A DNA stretch of 64,000 bases from Flavobacteriales bacterium UBA4110 (GTDB lineage: Bacteria > Bacteroidota > Bacteroidia > Flavobacteriales > Weeksellaceae). Made by a program: the position numbers and the translations under genes. Below are positions 35,511 to 43,078 of the stretch, piece by piece. The number at the start of each line of letters is the position of its first letter. Position 1 is the first letter of the stretch. Location of the stretch: assembly GCA_002383165.1 (NCBI GenBank), contig DFXK01000014.1, positions 168,955 through 232,954 of the forward strand, given 5' to 3'. Below the pieces are notes generated by a model, which had not been told where the DNA came from, did no database searches, and saw only the letters and a program-made list of their open reading frames with translations.

Positions 35511-35518
35511 TATCTTTG
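35511..35518 (+). promoter_or_regulatory. -7 box of the yicC operon
   Basis: TATCTTTG matches the Bacteroidota -7 consensus 19 bases before the yicC ATG. No clear TTTG was found at the ideal -33 spacing. Confidence 0.5.
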
Positions 35519-35537
35519 CACTCTTATATAGAATCGT

Positions 35538-36395
35538 ATGATATTATCTATGACAGGTTTTGGGAGAGCCGAAACTGTTTATCAAGGAACAAAAATTACT
35601 GTTGATATCAAATCGCTGAACAGCAAGAATTTCGATCTCAATGTCAAAGTTCCACTAAGATACAAGGAAAAAGAATTCGACATCCGTAAATTGCTTAACG
35701 ATAAAATCCTAAGAGGAAAAGTAGATTGTTACATCAACTGCGAAAGTCTAGAAGACAGTAATGAGGTAACAATCAATCAAGATATTGTCAAGAATTATAT
35801 CGAGCAATTGAGAGCAGTTGCTTCTGACGCCCCAGAATTTGAATATCTGAAAATGGCAGTTAGAATGCCAGATGTTTTATCCACCAAAAGTTCGGAATTA
35901 GAAGAAGATGAGTGGAAAGCGCTACTTGCAGTTGTTCAAGAATCCGTTGCCAGATTTATAGAATTCCGTCAAACGGAAGGTAATCAACTGGCTGAAGAAA
36001 TTGAGAAAATTGTTCAAAACATCGAATATAACCTAAGCCAGGTTACTCAATACGAGGAAGAAAGAATCCAGCCTATTAAAGATAGATATCAAACGGCGCT
36101 TAAGAATTTTGAGAATGTAGATGAAACGCGATATTATCAGGAAATGGTTTATTTCGTTGAAAAACTAGATATTTCAGAAGAAAAAGTTCGTCTTTCCCAG
36201 CATATCAAATATTATCTTGAAGTAATGAAGAACGAAGATTTCAATGGAAAGAAGCTCGGTTTCATTGCTCAGGAAATGGGAAGGGAAATCAATACTTTGG
36301 GTTCAAAAGCTAATCATTCTGAGATTCAGAAATTGGTGGTGGAGATGAAGGATGATTTGGAAAAAATCAAAGAGCAAACGCTGAATGTTCTTTAG
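35538..36395 (+). CDS. yicC: YicC/YloC family endoribonuclease
   Basis: The 285-residue protein starts MILSMTGFGRAETVYQ, has SLNSKNFDLNVKVPLRYKEKE and ends FIAQEMGREINTLGSKANHSE, all diagnostic of the YicC family. E. coli YicC is an endoribonuclease that affects small-RNA stability. It begins the run yicC, unknown gene, gmk, nadA; the yicC-gmk neighbourhood is widely conserved in bacteria. Confidence 0.94.
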   Translation: MILSMTGFGRAETVYQGTKITVDIKSLNSKNFDLNVKVPLRYKEKEFDIRKLLNDKILRGKVDCYINCESLEDSNEVTINQDIVKNYIEQLRAVASDAPEFEYLKMAVRMPDVLSTKSSELEEDEWKALLAVVQESVARFIEFRQTEGNQLAEEIEKIVQNIEYNLSQVTQYEEERIQPIKDRYQTALKNFENVDETRYYQEMVYFVEKLDISEEKVRLSQHIKYYLEVMKNEDFNGKKLGFIAQEMGREINTLGSKANHSEIQKLVVEMKDDLEKIKEQTLNVL

Positions 36396-36414
36396 AAATG
36401 TATTTTAGAAACTT

Positions 36415-37008
36415 ATGAATTTTTCGATTAAGTTTTTATTGATATTCTTATTTGCGATTGTAAAATCACAAAATGTAGATTCTTTTGCCAACATTCCTAC
36501 TGAATTGAAAGAAACTGAAATCAGAATTTATAAAGACAGAGGAATTACAAATAGCGGTTTTATTTTCAGAATTTATAAAGAAGATAAAATTTGGAAAGCG
36601 AATTTAATTCAGTGGTTTTTACCAAAAGAACTCAGCAAAGATGAATTTGAATTAATAAAACCCAAAATTACAATTCTGAAATCTGAAAAATCGATGGAGG
36701 AAATTTTTGAGAATTTTGAGGCTAGAAATATAAAATATCTTCCAAAGGAGGAATTTTTTCAATATAAAAAAGAAAAGAGCGAAGTTATATTTGATGAAGA
36801 TGAAAAAGAATTTGTTGCATTAAAAAAGATAAGTGGAATTTTAGATGGACCTGGTTATTCTGTAAAATATCAATCAGGAAAGCAACAAAATGAATTTCAT
36901 TACAGTAATCCGTATTCATATTTAAATAAATTCCCAGAGATTGATGAACTCAATGATTTCGTAGATATTCTAAAATATATCAGAAAAGAATTTAATATAG
37001 AATTTTAA
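36415..37008 (+). CDS. Secreted protein of unknown function between yicC and gmk
   Basis: The 197-residue protein has a hydrophobic N terminus (FSIKFLLIFLFAIVKSQ) typical of a signal peptide. A charged, lysine- and glutamate-rich body with alternating strands follows (TEIRIYKDRGITNSGFIFRI). I do not recognise a family. It lies 19 bases after yicC and ten before gmk, inside an otherwise conserved gene order, and is noticeably AT- and Lys-rich compared with its neighbours, which suggests a later insertion. Confidence 0.7.
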   Translation: MNFSIKFLLIFLFAIVKSQNVDSFANIPTELKETEIRIYKDRGITNSGFIFRIYKEDKIWKANLIQWFLPKELSKDEFELIKPKITILKSEKSMEEIFENFEARNIKYLPKEEFFQYKKEKSEVIFDEDEKEFVALKKISGILDGPGYSVKYQSGKQQNEFHYSNPYSYLNKFPEIDELNDFVDILKYIRKEFNIEF

Positions 37009-37018
37009 AAATCAAATT

Positions 37019-37585
37019 TTGAAAGAAAAAGTTATCATATTCTCCGCACCATCCGGAAGTGGGAAAACAACATTAGTAAAACACGGATTGTCCGTGGTTC
37101 CTCAACTTAGTTTTTCAATTTCTGCCACCACAAGACAACCAAGAGGAGAAGAAAAACACGCTATAGATTATTATTTCTTAACACCGGAAGAGTTCAGAAA
37201 CAAAATCTCAGAAGATGGATTTGTTGAGTTCGAGGAAGTTTATACGGACAAATATTATGGAACTTTAAAATCCGAAGTCGAAAGAATCTGGCAGGAAGGA
37301 AAAGTTGTGATTTTTGATGTGGATGTAAAAGGCGGAATCCGACTGAAAGAGATTTTCGGAGACAAAGCATTGTCAATTTTTGTAATGCCTCCAAGCATTG
37401 CCGAGTTGGAACAGAGATTGATAAAAAGAAATACCGACTGCGCAGAAACTATCAAAACCAGAGTGGAAAAAGCAGGCGAAGAAATGACTTATCAAAAACA
37501 CTTCGATAAAATTATTGTGAATACAGATTTGGACACTGCAAAAGCGGAAGTCGAGAAAATAATCAATAACTTTATCAACGAATAA
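37019..37585 (+). CDS. gmk: Guanylate kinase
   Basis: The 188-residue enzyme phosphorylates GMP to GDP. The P-loop is FSAPSGSGKTTLVKH (about 9-22), followed by SISATTRQPRGEEKHAIDYYF, the GMP-binding block, and FDVDVKGGIRLKE. The only start that keeps the complete P-loop strand is TTG at 37019 (MKEKVIIFSAPSG); no ATG lies before it in frame. Confidence 0.96.
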   Translation: MKEKVIIFSAPSGSGKTTLVKHGLSVVPQLSFSISATTRQPRGEEKHAIDYYFLTPEEFRNKISEDGFVEFEEVYTDKYYGTLKSEVERIWQEGKVVIFDVDVKGGIRLKEIFGDKALSIFVMPPSIAELEQRLIKRNTDCAETIKTRVEKAGEEMTYQKHFDKIIVNTDLDTAKAEVEKIINNFINE

Positions 37586-37601
37586 AATCTGAAAGCACGT
37601 A

Positions 37602-38618
37602 ATGGAAAATACATTAGACATTGCCATCAATAATATGCCTGTAAAAGGTTTTCTTGACCTCAAAGAATTTGCAATTCCGACAGGCGATGACCTTGTGAAA
37701 GCAATTCTCGACCTTAAAAAAGAAAAAAATGCCGTTATTTTAGCGCATTATTATCAGCCAGGTCCTGTTCAGGATATCGCAGATTTTCTTGGCGATTCTT
37801 TGCAGTTGGCAAGACAAGCGAAGGAAACCGATGCTGATATGATTGCTTTTTGTGGCGTTCATTTTATGGCAGAGGCTGCGAAAATCCTTAATCCAACCAA
37901 AAAAGTAGTTCTTCCAGATACTTTGGCTGGCTGTTCTTTAGCAGACGGTTGTTCCGCAGAAGGTCTTAATAAGATGCGCGAGCAATATCCAAATGCTTTG
38001 GTAGCGACATATATCAACTGTAATGCGGAAACCAAAGCGGCTTCCGATATTATTGTAACAAGTTCCAACGCAGAACAAATCATCGAAGCTTTACCCAAAG
38101 ACAGACCGATTATTTTTGCACCGGATAAAAACTTAGGAAGATATCTTAGCAAAAAAACGGGTCGAGATATGATTCTATGGGACGGAAGTTGCATCGTTCA
38201 CGAGGCATTTTCTATGGAACGTATTGCAAAACAACTAGCTGATCATCCTAATGCAAAACTAATCGCACATCCGGAAAGCGAAACCCCAGTTTTAGAACTA
38301 GCACATTTCATCGGTTCAACTTCAGCACTTTTGAATTATGTTGAGCAGGACGATTGTCAGGAGTTTATCATCGCAACTGAAGAAGGGATTCTTCACGAGA
38401 TGAAAAAACGTGCCCCGCACAAATCTCTAATTCCGGCTTTGGTTTTTGACGAAAGTTGCAACTGTTCGGAATGTTTCTTTATGAAGAGAAATACGCTTGA
38501 AAAACTTTATCTGTGTATGAAGTACGAACTTCCAGAAATCACGATGGATGAGGACATTCGCCTCAAAGCACTCAAGCCAATCGAAGCAATGCTGGAACTT
38601 TCCAAAAGCATCAAATAA
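37602..38618 (+). CDS. nadA: Quinolinate synthase A
   Basis: The 338-residue iron-sulfur enzyme condenses iminoaspartate with dihydroxyacetone phosphate to quinolinate in NAD synthesis. The three cysteines that hold the 4Fe-4S cluster can be assigned: in AFCGVHFMAEAAK (about 87), in ATYINCNAET (about 130s) and in CNCSECFFMKRN (about 290). LAHYYQPGPVQDIADFLGDS and VLPDTLAGCSLADGC are family blocks. No nadB or nadC is adjacent. Confidence 0.96.
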   Translation: MENTLDIAINNMPVKGFLDLKEFAIPTGDDLVKAILDLKKEKNAVILAHYYQPGPVQDIADFLGDSLQLARQAKETDADMIAFCGVHFMAEAAKILNPTKKVVLPDTLAGCSLADGCSAEGLNKMREQYPNALVATYINCNAETKAASDIIVTSSNAEQIIEALPKDRPIIFAPDKNLGRYLSKKTGRDMILWDGSCIVHEAFSMERIAKQLADHPNAKLIAHPESETPVLELAHFIGSTSALLNYVEQDDCQEFIIATEEGILHEMKKRAPHKSLIPALVFDESCNCSECFFMKRNTLEKLYLCMKYELPEITMDEDIRLKALKPIEAMLELSKSIK

Positions 38619-38623
38619 AATTT

Positions 38624-38656
38624 AAAAACCTTGTCTTAATAGATGAGGTTTTTTAT
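38624..38656 (+). terminator. Terminator after nadA
   Basis: AAACCT ... AGGTTT is followed by six T and ATTTTT. It ends about ten bases before the folB ATG. Confidence 0.65.
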
Positions 38657-38665
38657 TTTTAGCAA

Positions 38666-39031
38666 ATGAAATCAAAAATCATTTTAGAAAACATAAAAAT
38701 CTATGCTTATCACGGTGTTTTGCCAGAAGAAGCTTTGATTGGAAACAATTATATCATCAATGCAGAATTACATGCGGATTTAGAAAAAGCATCGCAGTCG
38801 GATAATCTTGATGATACTATCAATTACGCTGAGATCAACGAAATCATCCATCAGGAAATGGCAATCCGTTCCGAGCTTTTGGAACATGTGATTGGAAGAA
38901 TCATCAATAAGATTGAAACTCAGTTTCCGAAGATTACATTCATCAAAATCAAATTAACCAAAACAGTTCCGCCAATGCCGGGCGAAATGAAAGGGGTGGG
39001 CTTGGAATTTGAAAAGGAAATTAACTCATAA
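38666..39031 (+). CDS. folB: Dihydroneopterin aldolase
   Basis: The 121-residue enzyme removes glycolaldehyde from dihydroneopterin in folate synthesis. The active-site regions ENIKIYAYHGVLPEEALIGN at the N terminus and IKLTKTVPPMPGEMKGVG at the C terminus, with the general-base lysine, are clear. The octamer-forming tunnel fold has normal length. Other folate genes are not adjacent. Confidence 0.95.
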   Translation: MKSKIILENIKIYAYHGVLPEEALIGNNYIINAELHADLEKASQSDNLDDTINYAEINEIIHQEMAIRSELLEHVIGRIINKIETQFPKITFIKIKLTKTVPPMPGEMKGVGLEFEKEINS

Positions 39032-39095
39032 ACTGTTAATAAAATCTTAAAATTTGGTATTAAGTTTGATAAAAAGAACTCAAATATAAAATTTT

Positions 39096-39827
39096 ATGAA
39101 AAATTATATCGCAGTAGGAATTGCTGCTTTAGGTTTTATTATTGCTGCTGCTTTGCTTGGTAGCGCTGTGAAAAACAGAAACAAATCAGAAAATACAGTT
39201 TCTGTCACGGGACTTGGTTCCAAGACTTTCACTTCCGATTTAATTTCTTGGTCAGGAAGTTTTTCCAAAAATAGTTTTGAGTTGAAATCTGCTTATGATG
39301 CTTTGGCAACCGACAGACAAGTGATTTCTCAATATTTGAAATCAAAAGGTGTGAAAGAAAACGAAATGATTTTTTCTGCTGTAGATATTCAGAAACAGTT
39401 CAGAAGTTTTACAGATTCTAGTGGGAATTATCAGCAAGGTGAATTTGCAGGTTATAATCTGACTCAAAGTGTTTCCATAAAATCAAAAGAAGTTGCAAAG
39501 ATTGAAAATATCTCCAGAAATATCACGGAAATCATCAATCGAGGAATCGAATTCACATCTTCTTCACCACAATATTTCTACACAAAACTGTCTGATGTAA
39601 AACAAGAAATGATAGCCAACGCTACTAAAGATGCAAAAGAACGTGCAGAAAAAATTGCTGAAAATGCAGGTAGCAGTCTTGGAAATTTGAAGAAAGCAAC
39701 AATGGGCGTGATTCAAATTACGGCTCCTAATTCTAATGAAGATTATTCTTATGGAGGAACTTATAATACGACTTCCAAAGATAAAGAAGCAAGCATTACC
39801 ATAAAACTCGAATACGAGGTCGATTAA
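39096..39827 (+). CDS. SIMPL domain (DUF541) protein, membrane-anchored
   Basis: The 243-residue protein has an N-terminal hydrophobic anchor (YIAVGIAALGFIIAAALLGSA). The SIMPL/DUF541 fold follows: ENTVSVTGLGSKTFTSDLIS, YLKSKGVKENEM, the YNLTQSVSIKS strand and ATKDAKERAEKIAENAGSSLG. Family members are periplasmic or surface-exposed oligomers of unclear role, in some species linked to stress. It converges on dtd across a palindromic terminator. Confidence 0.9.
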   Translation: MKNYIAVGIAALGFIIAAALLGSAVKNRNKSENTVSVTGLGSKTFTSDLISWSGSFSKNSFELKSAYDALATDRQVISQYLKSKGVKENEMIFSAVDIQKQFRSFTDSSGNYQQGEFAGYNLTQSVSIKSKEVAKIENISRNITEIINRGIEFTSSSPQYFYTKLSDVKQEMIANATKDAKERAEKIAENAGSSLGNLKKATMGVIQITAPNSNEDYSYGGTYNTTSKDKEASITIKLEYEVD

Positions 39828-39830
39828 AGT

Positions 39831-39854
39831 AAAGGAGCAAATATTTGCTCCTTT
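39831..39854. terminator. Perfect palindromic terminator overlapping the dtd stop
   Basis: AAAGGAGCAAAT is followed directly by ATTTGCTCCTTT. The dtd stop codon (39853-39855) lies inside the palindrome. Confidence 0.8.
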
Positions 39855-40302
39855 ATAATTTTGTTTTACTGTCAAAAACCAAGGTCACAGGCCCGTCATT
39901 GATTAAAGAAACTTTCATATCTGCGCCGAAGATGCCGCTTTCGGTTTTGAGGCCAGATTTTTTCATTTCATCTTTAAAATATTCGAAAAGCGGAATGGCT
40001 TTGTCTGGTCTTGCAGCTTTGATGTAAGAAGGGCGATTACCTTTTTTATAATCAGAAATCAATGTGAATTGGCTGATACAAAGGATTTCTCCATTGATAT
40101 CTTTTACAGAATGATTCATTTTTCCTTCGTCATCAGAAAAAACTCTTACGTCAATAATTTTTTTGACAATCCAATCTGCATCGGTATTCTCATCGCTTTC
40201 ATCAACGCCAATCAAAAGCATCAATCCTTTTCCAATTTCTCCCACAATTTTGTTGTCTACTTTTACGCTTGCTTCGGAAACACGTTGTATTACTACTCTC
40301 AT
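39853..40302 (-). CDS. dtd: D-aminoacyl-tRNA deacylase
   Basis: The 149-residue enzyme removes mischarged D-amino acids and glycine from tRNA. The two active-site motifs are clear: SQFTL in ILCISQFTLISDYKKGNRPS and the Gly-cis-Pro motif in NDGPVTLVFDSK at the C terminus. It starts MRVVIQRVSEASVKVDNK as in the family and sits one base from the stop of the upstream lipoprotein gene. Confidence 0.96.
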   Translation of the reverse strand: MRVVIQRVSEASVKVDNKIVGEIGKGLMLLIGVDESDENTDADWIVKKIIDVRVFSDDEGKMNHSVKDINGEILCISQFTLISDYKKGNRPSYIKAARPDKAIPLFEYFKDEMKKSGLKTESGIFGADMKVSLINDGPVTLVFDSKTKL

Positions 40303-40303
40303 T

Positions 40304-40762
40304 TTAATTATAGATATCTAAAATATTGGAGGCAGCATTATAACTGTATCCATAAGTTTTTGGGGCTATTTTTGCTACACTATTGTCTGTTGGTTGACCG
40401 GTAATCAAAATCCATTGTGAACCATCTTTTGGACAATAAACAGACGTGTCATTTTTAACTTCCAAAGTTGTATCTGTATCAGGACAAATATGTGGTGCAT
40501 TTCTGTCATAAACTTTGAAGCCGGTTGTTGTTCTTACGACAATTAATCCTCTTGTTCCAGCTCCTACTTCATTAACATAAACCCACGATCCAACGGTTTG
40601 TAATTTATAATATAAAGGTAAACTAAGATTAAGCTGTACAGAAACGGTAGAATTGGGAAAACAGCTTACGGTTTCATTCCTTTCACTGCAAGAATTGTTG
40701 ATGGTTAAAATACTGATAATCAAAAATAATGCTAATGATGATGCGATTTTTTTAGCTTTCAT
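40304..40762 (-). CDS. Probable lipoprotein with a Rieske-like fold but altered ligands
   Basis: The 152-residue protein has a hydrophobic signal segment ending at a cysteine (INNSCSERN, Cys25), as in Bacteroidota lipoproteins with acidic residues after the Cys. The segment PHICPDTDTTLEVKNDTSVY then CPKDGSQW resembles the two ligand loops of small Rieske proteins (CxH ... CxxH), but the histidine of the second loop is missing. A working 2Fe-2S cluster is therefore doubtful. It is read with dtd and diverges from greA. The family assignment is tentative. Confidence 0.6.
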   Translation of the reverse strand: MKAKKIASSLALFLIISILTINNSCSERNETVSCFPNSTVSVQLNLSLPLYYKLQTVGSWVYVNEVGAGTRGLIVVRTTTGFKVYDRNAPHICPDTDTTLEVKNDTSVYCPKDGSQWILITGQPTDNSVAKIAPKTYGYSYNAASNILDIYN

Positions 40763-40776
40763 TTCAAAATAAATTA

Positions 40777-40784
40777 TATATTTG
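40777..40784 (+). promoter_or_regulatory. -7 box of greA
   Basis: TATATTTG is a perfect -7 box 77 bases before the greA ATG. No exact TTTG occurs at -33, where the sequence overlaps the first codons of the divergent lipoprotein gene. Confidence 0.55.
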
Positions 40785-40809
40785 TAAACTCAATTCGAGA
40801 CAAATTAGT

Positions 40810-40837
40810 ATCCGGCAAAGGTCGGATTATTTTTTTA
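40810..40837 (+). terminator. Terminator-like hairpin in the greA leader
   Basis: ATCCGGC-AAAG-GTCGGAT is a seven-pair stem (one G-U) with a four-base loop, followed by TATTTTTTT. It lies about 20 bases after the predicted transcript start and 23 bases before the greA ATG. The upstream gene is divergent, so it cannot be that gene's terminator. Confidence 0.65.
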
Positions 40838-40860
40838 TACAAACGATAAATTTTATTGTT

Positions 40861-41328
40861 ATGAACTATGTAACCAAAGAAGGTTTGGACAAAATGAAAG
40901 CCGAACTGGAGCAACTAGAAACGATTGAAAGACCAAAAATAACTCAGCAGATTGCTGAAGCAAGAGATAAAGGTGACCTGTCTGAAAATGCAGAGTACGA
41001 CGCAGCCAAAGAAGCACAAGGGATGTTGGAAATGAGAATTTCTAAACTGAAAGATGTTATTTCTACATCCAAAATCATCGATGGAAGTCAGCTTGACCTT
41101 AGCAAAGTATCTATCCTTACAACGGTTAGATTGAAAAATAATGCAACTAAAGGAGAACAAAAGTTTACTTTGGTTCCTGATAATGAAAGTGATATAAAAT
41201 CTGGCAAAATTTCTGTGAATACGCCAATTGCTAAAGGGCTTTTGGGGAAAGCTGTTGGTGAAACTGCAGATATTGTTTTGCCAAACGGTAACAAACTTTC
41301 TTTTGAGGTTTTAGAAATCTCATTATAA
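40861..41328 (+). CDS. greA: Transcription elongation factor GreA
   Basis: The 155-residue protein rescues backtracked RNA polymerase. The N-terminal coiled coil carries the acidic tip (ARDKGDLSENAEYDAAKEAQ, about 35-55). The C-terminal globular domain has KSGKISVNTPIAKGLLGKAVGE. Length is normal. It is preceded by a leader with a terminator-like hairpin, so its expression may be attenuated. The HIT gene follows after 58 bases. Confidence 0.96.
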   Translation: MNYVTKEGLDKMKAELEQLETIERPKITQQIAEARDKGDLSENAEYDAAKEAQGMLEMRISKLKDVISTSKIIDGSQLDLSKVSILTTVRLKNNATKGEQKFTLVPDNESDIKSGKISVNTPIAKGLLGKAVGETADIVLPNGNKLSFEVLEISL

Positions 41329-41386
41329 AATAAATGTGGATGTTGGTTTAATAATTGCTGAAAATTAAAATCAATATTAAAAAATT

Positions 41387-41776
41387 ATGAGCACTATTTT
41401 TTCTAAAATCATCAGCGGAGAAATTCCAAGTTATAAAATAGCAGAAGATGAAAAGCATATTGCTTTTCTAGATGCAATGCCATTGGTAAAAGGTCATACT
41501 TTGGTTGTTCCGAAAAAAGAAACAGATTTGATTTTCGATTTAGATTCTGAAGATTATAAAGAACTATGGGCTTTCACTCAGCATATTGCAAAACAAATCA
41601 AAAAAGCTATTCCTTGTAAAAGAGTAGGTGTAGCTGTTGTTGGTCTGGAAGTGCCTCATGCTCATATACATTTGATACCACTTAATAGTATGGATGATCT
41701 TAATTTTAAAAACGTCAGGTTGATTTTTTCGCCAGAAGAGTACAAAGAAATTCAGGAATCCATAACAAAAGCATAA
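41387..41776 (+). CDS. HIT family nucleotide-binding protein
   Basis: The 129-residue protein has the histidine triad in VPHAHIHLIP (HxHxH), with FSKIISGEIPSYKIAED and KGHTLVVPKKE in front. HINT-like proteins hydrolyse adenosine 5'-phosphoramidates; the cellular role here is unknown. It lies between greA and clpX, with a terminator after it. Confidence 0.94.
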   Translation: MSTIFSKIISGEIPSYKIAEDEKHIAFLDAMPLVKGHTLVVPKKETDLIFDLDSEDYKELWAFTQHIAKQIKKAIPCKRVGVAVVGLEVPHAHIHLIPLNSMDDLNFKNVRLIFSPEEYKEIQESITKA

Positions 41777-41777
41777 A

Positions 41778-41801
41778 AGAAGTCTTGCACTTCTTTTTTT
41801 A
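41778..41801 (+). terminator. Terminator between the HIT gene and clpX
   Basis: AGAAGT / ACTTCT hairpin followed by seven T, ending about 22 bases before the clpX ATG. Confidence 0.7.
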
Positions 41802-41822
41802 ATTTTAGAACTTAAGAAAATT

Positions 41823-43001
41823 ATGAATCCAAATCAATGTTCATTTTGTGGAAGAAAAAAGGATGAAGTTCAAATCCTAATTTCTGGACAAAATGGCTTT
41901 ATATGCGAAAATTGTATTGAACAAGCACATTCTATCGTAAAAGATAGTGTAAATAAAACTTCAGATTCTGCTTCTATGGCAGGATCTCTAGAAGAACTTA
42001 AGAAACCTCGAGAAATAAAAGCTTTCCTTGACGAATATGTGATTGGTCAGGATCAAGCAAAAAAACAATTGTCGATTGCAGTTTATAATCATTACAAAAG
42101 ATTATTACATGCACAAGATGAAAATCGTGAAGTTGAGATTGAAAAATCGAACATCATAATGATTGGTGAAACAGGAACTGGAAAAACTTTGTTGGCAAAA
42201 ACAATTGCAAAACAACTTAATGTTCCTTTTTGTATCGTAGATGCGACAATTCTTACAGAAGCTGGTTATGTTGGGGAAGATGTAGAAAGTATTCTTTCGA
42301 GATTATTGATGGTTGCGGATTATGATGTAGAAAAAGCGGAAAAAGGAATTGTTTTTATTGATGAGATTGATAAAATTGCTAGAAAATCAGATAACCCAAG
42401 CATCACAAGAGATGTTTCCGGTGAAGGTGTGCAGCAAGGTTTATTGAAATTGTTAGAAGGAAGTATTGTTAATGTTCCGCCTCAAGGTGGTCGTAAACAT
42501 CCGGATCAAAAATATATTCAGGTTAATACTCAGAATATTTTGTTTATTGCTGGCGGTGCTTTTGACGGGATGAAGGAGATTATCGAGAGAAGGTTGAATA
42601 AACAAGCCATTGGTTTTTCTTCGGAAAAAATCAATAAAACAGAAGAGGAAGATTACATCCTAAGTCAGATCAATGCAATCGATTTGAAGAGTTTTGGATT
42701 GATACCCGAACTTTTGGGGAGATTTCCAATTATTACTTATCTTGATAGATTGACAAAAGAGACCCTGGTTAGAATTATGAAAGAACCAAAAAATTCTATC
42801 ATAAATCAATATACAGAACTTTTCAAAATGGATAACGTTTCACTGGAATTTACTGATCAGGCGATTGAAGAAATTGTAGAAGATACCATGAATAAAGGTT
42901 TAGGTGCGAGAGGACTGAGAGGAACTACCGAAAAAATATTGGAAGATTATATGTTTGATATTGATAATAAAGAACAGATAATCATCAACTCAATAAAATA
43001 G
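41823..43001 (+). CDS. clpX: ClpX ATPase subunit of the ClpXP protease
   Basis: The 392-residue AAA+ unfoldase has an N-terminal zinc domain (CSFCGRKKDE and CENC), Walker A in IGETGTGKTLLAKTIAK, Walker B in KGIVFIDEIDKIA, pore loop GYVGEDVES, and sensor region GLGARGLRG. The ClpP-contact loop of ClpX (normally IGF) reads IGF here in QAIGFSSEK. No clpP is adjacent. It has a weak terminator-like A/T palindrome after it. Confidence 0.97.
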   Translation: MNPNQCSFCGRKKDEVQILISGQNGFICENCIEQAHSIVKDSVNKTSDSASMAGSLEELKKPREIKAFLDEYVIGQDQAKKQLSIAVYNHYKRLLHAQDENREVEIEKSNIIMIGETGTGKTLLAKTIAKQLNVPFCIVDATILTEAGYVGEDVESILSRLLMVADYDVEKAEKGIVFIDEIDKIARKSDNPSITRDVSGEGVQQGLLKLLEGSIVNVPPQGGRKHPDQKYIQVNTQNILFIAGGAFDGMKEIIERRLNKQAIGFSSEKINKTEEEDYILSQINAIDLKSFGLIPELLGRFPIITYLDRLTKETLVRIMKEPKNSIINQYTELFKMDNVSLEFTDQAIEEIVEDTMNKGLGARGLRGTTEKILEDYMFDIDNKEQIIINSIK

Positions 43002-43046
43002 ATTTTATAAAAAAAATAGCTTTTTTTTGTTTTTATAAAAAATTAA

Positions 43047-43054
43047 TATCTTTG
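43047..43054 (+). promoter_or_regulatory. -7 box of the secreted-protein gene at 43079
   Basis: TATCTTTG matches the -7 consensus. A TTG (43027-43029) 17 bases upstream could be the -33 part. It overlaps TTG 43052, so that codon cannot be the start, which decides for the ATG cluster at 43079-43087. Confidence 0.55.
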
Positions 43055-43078
43055 CCGAACAAACACAAAACAAATGCG

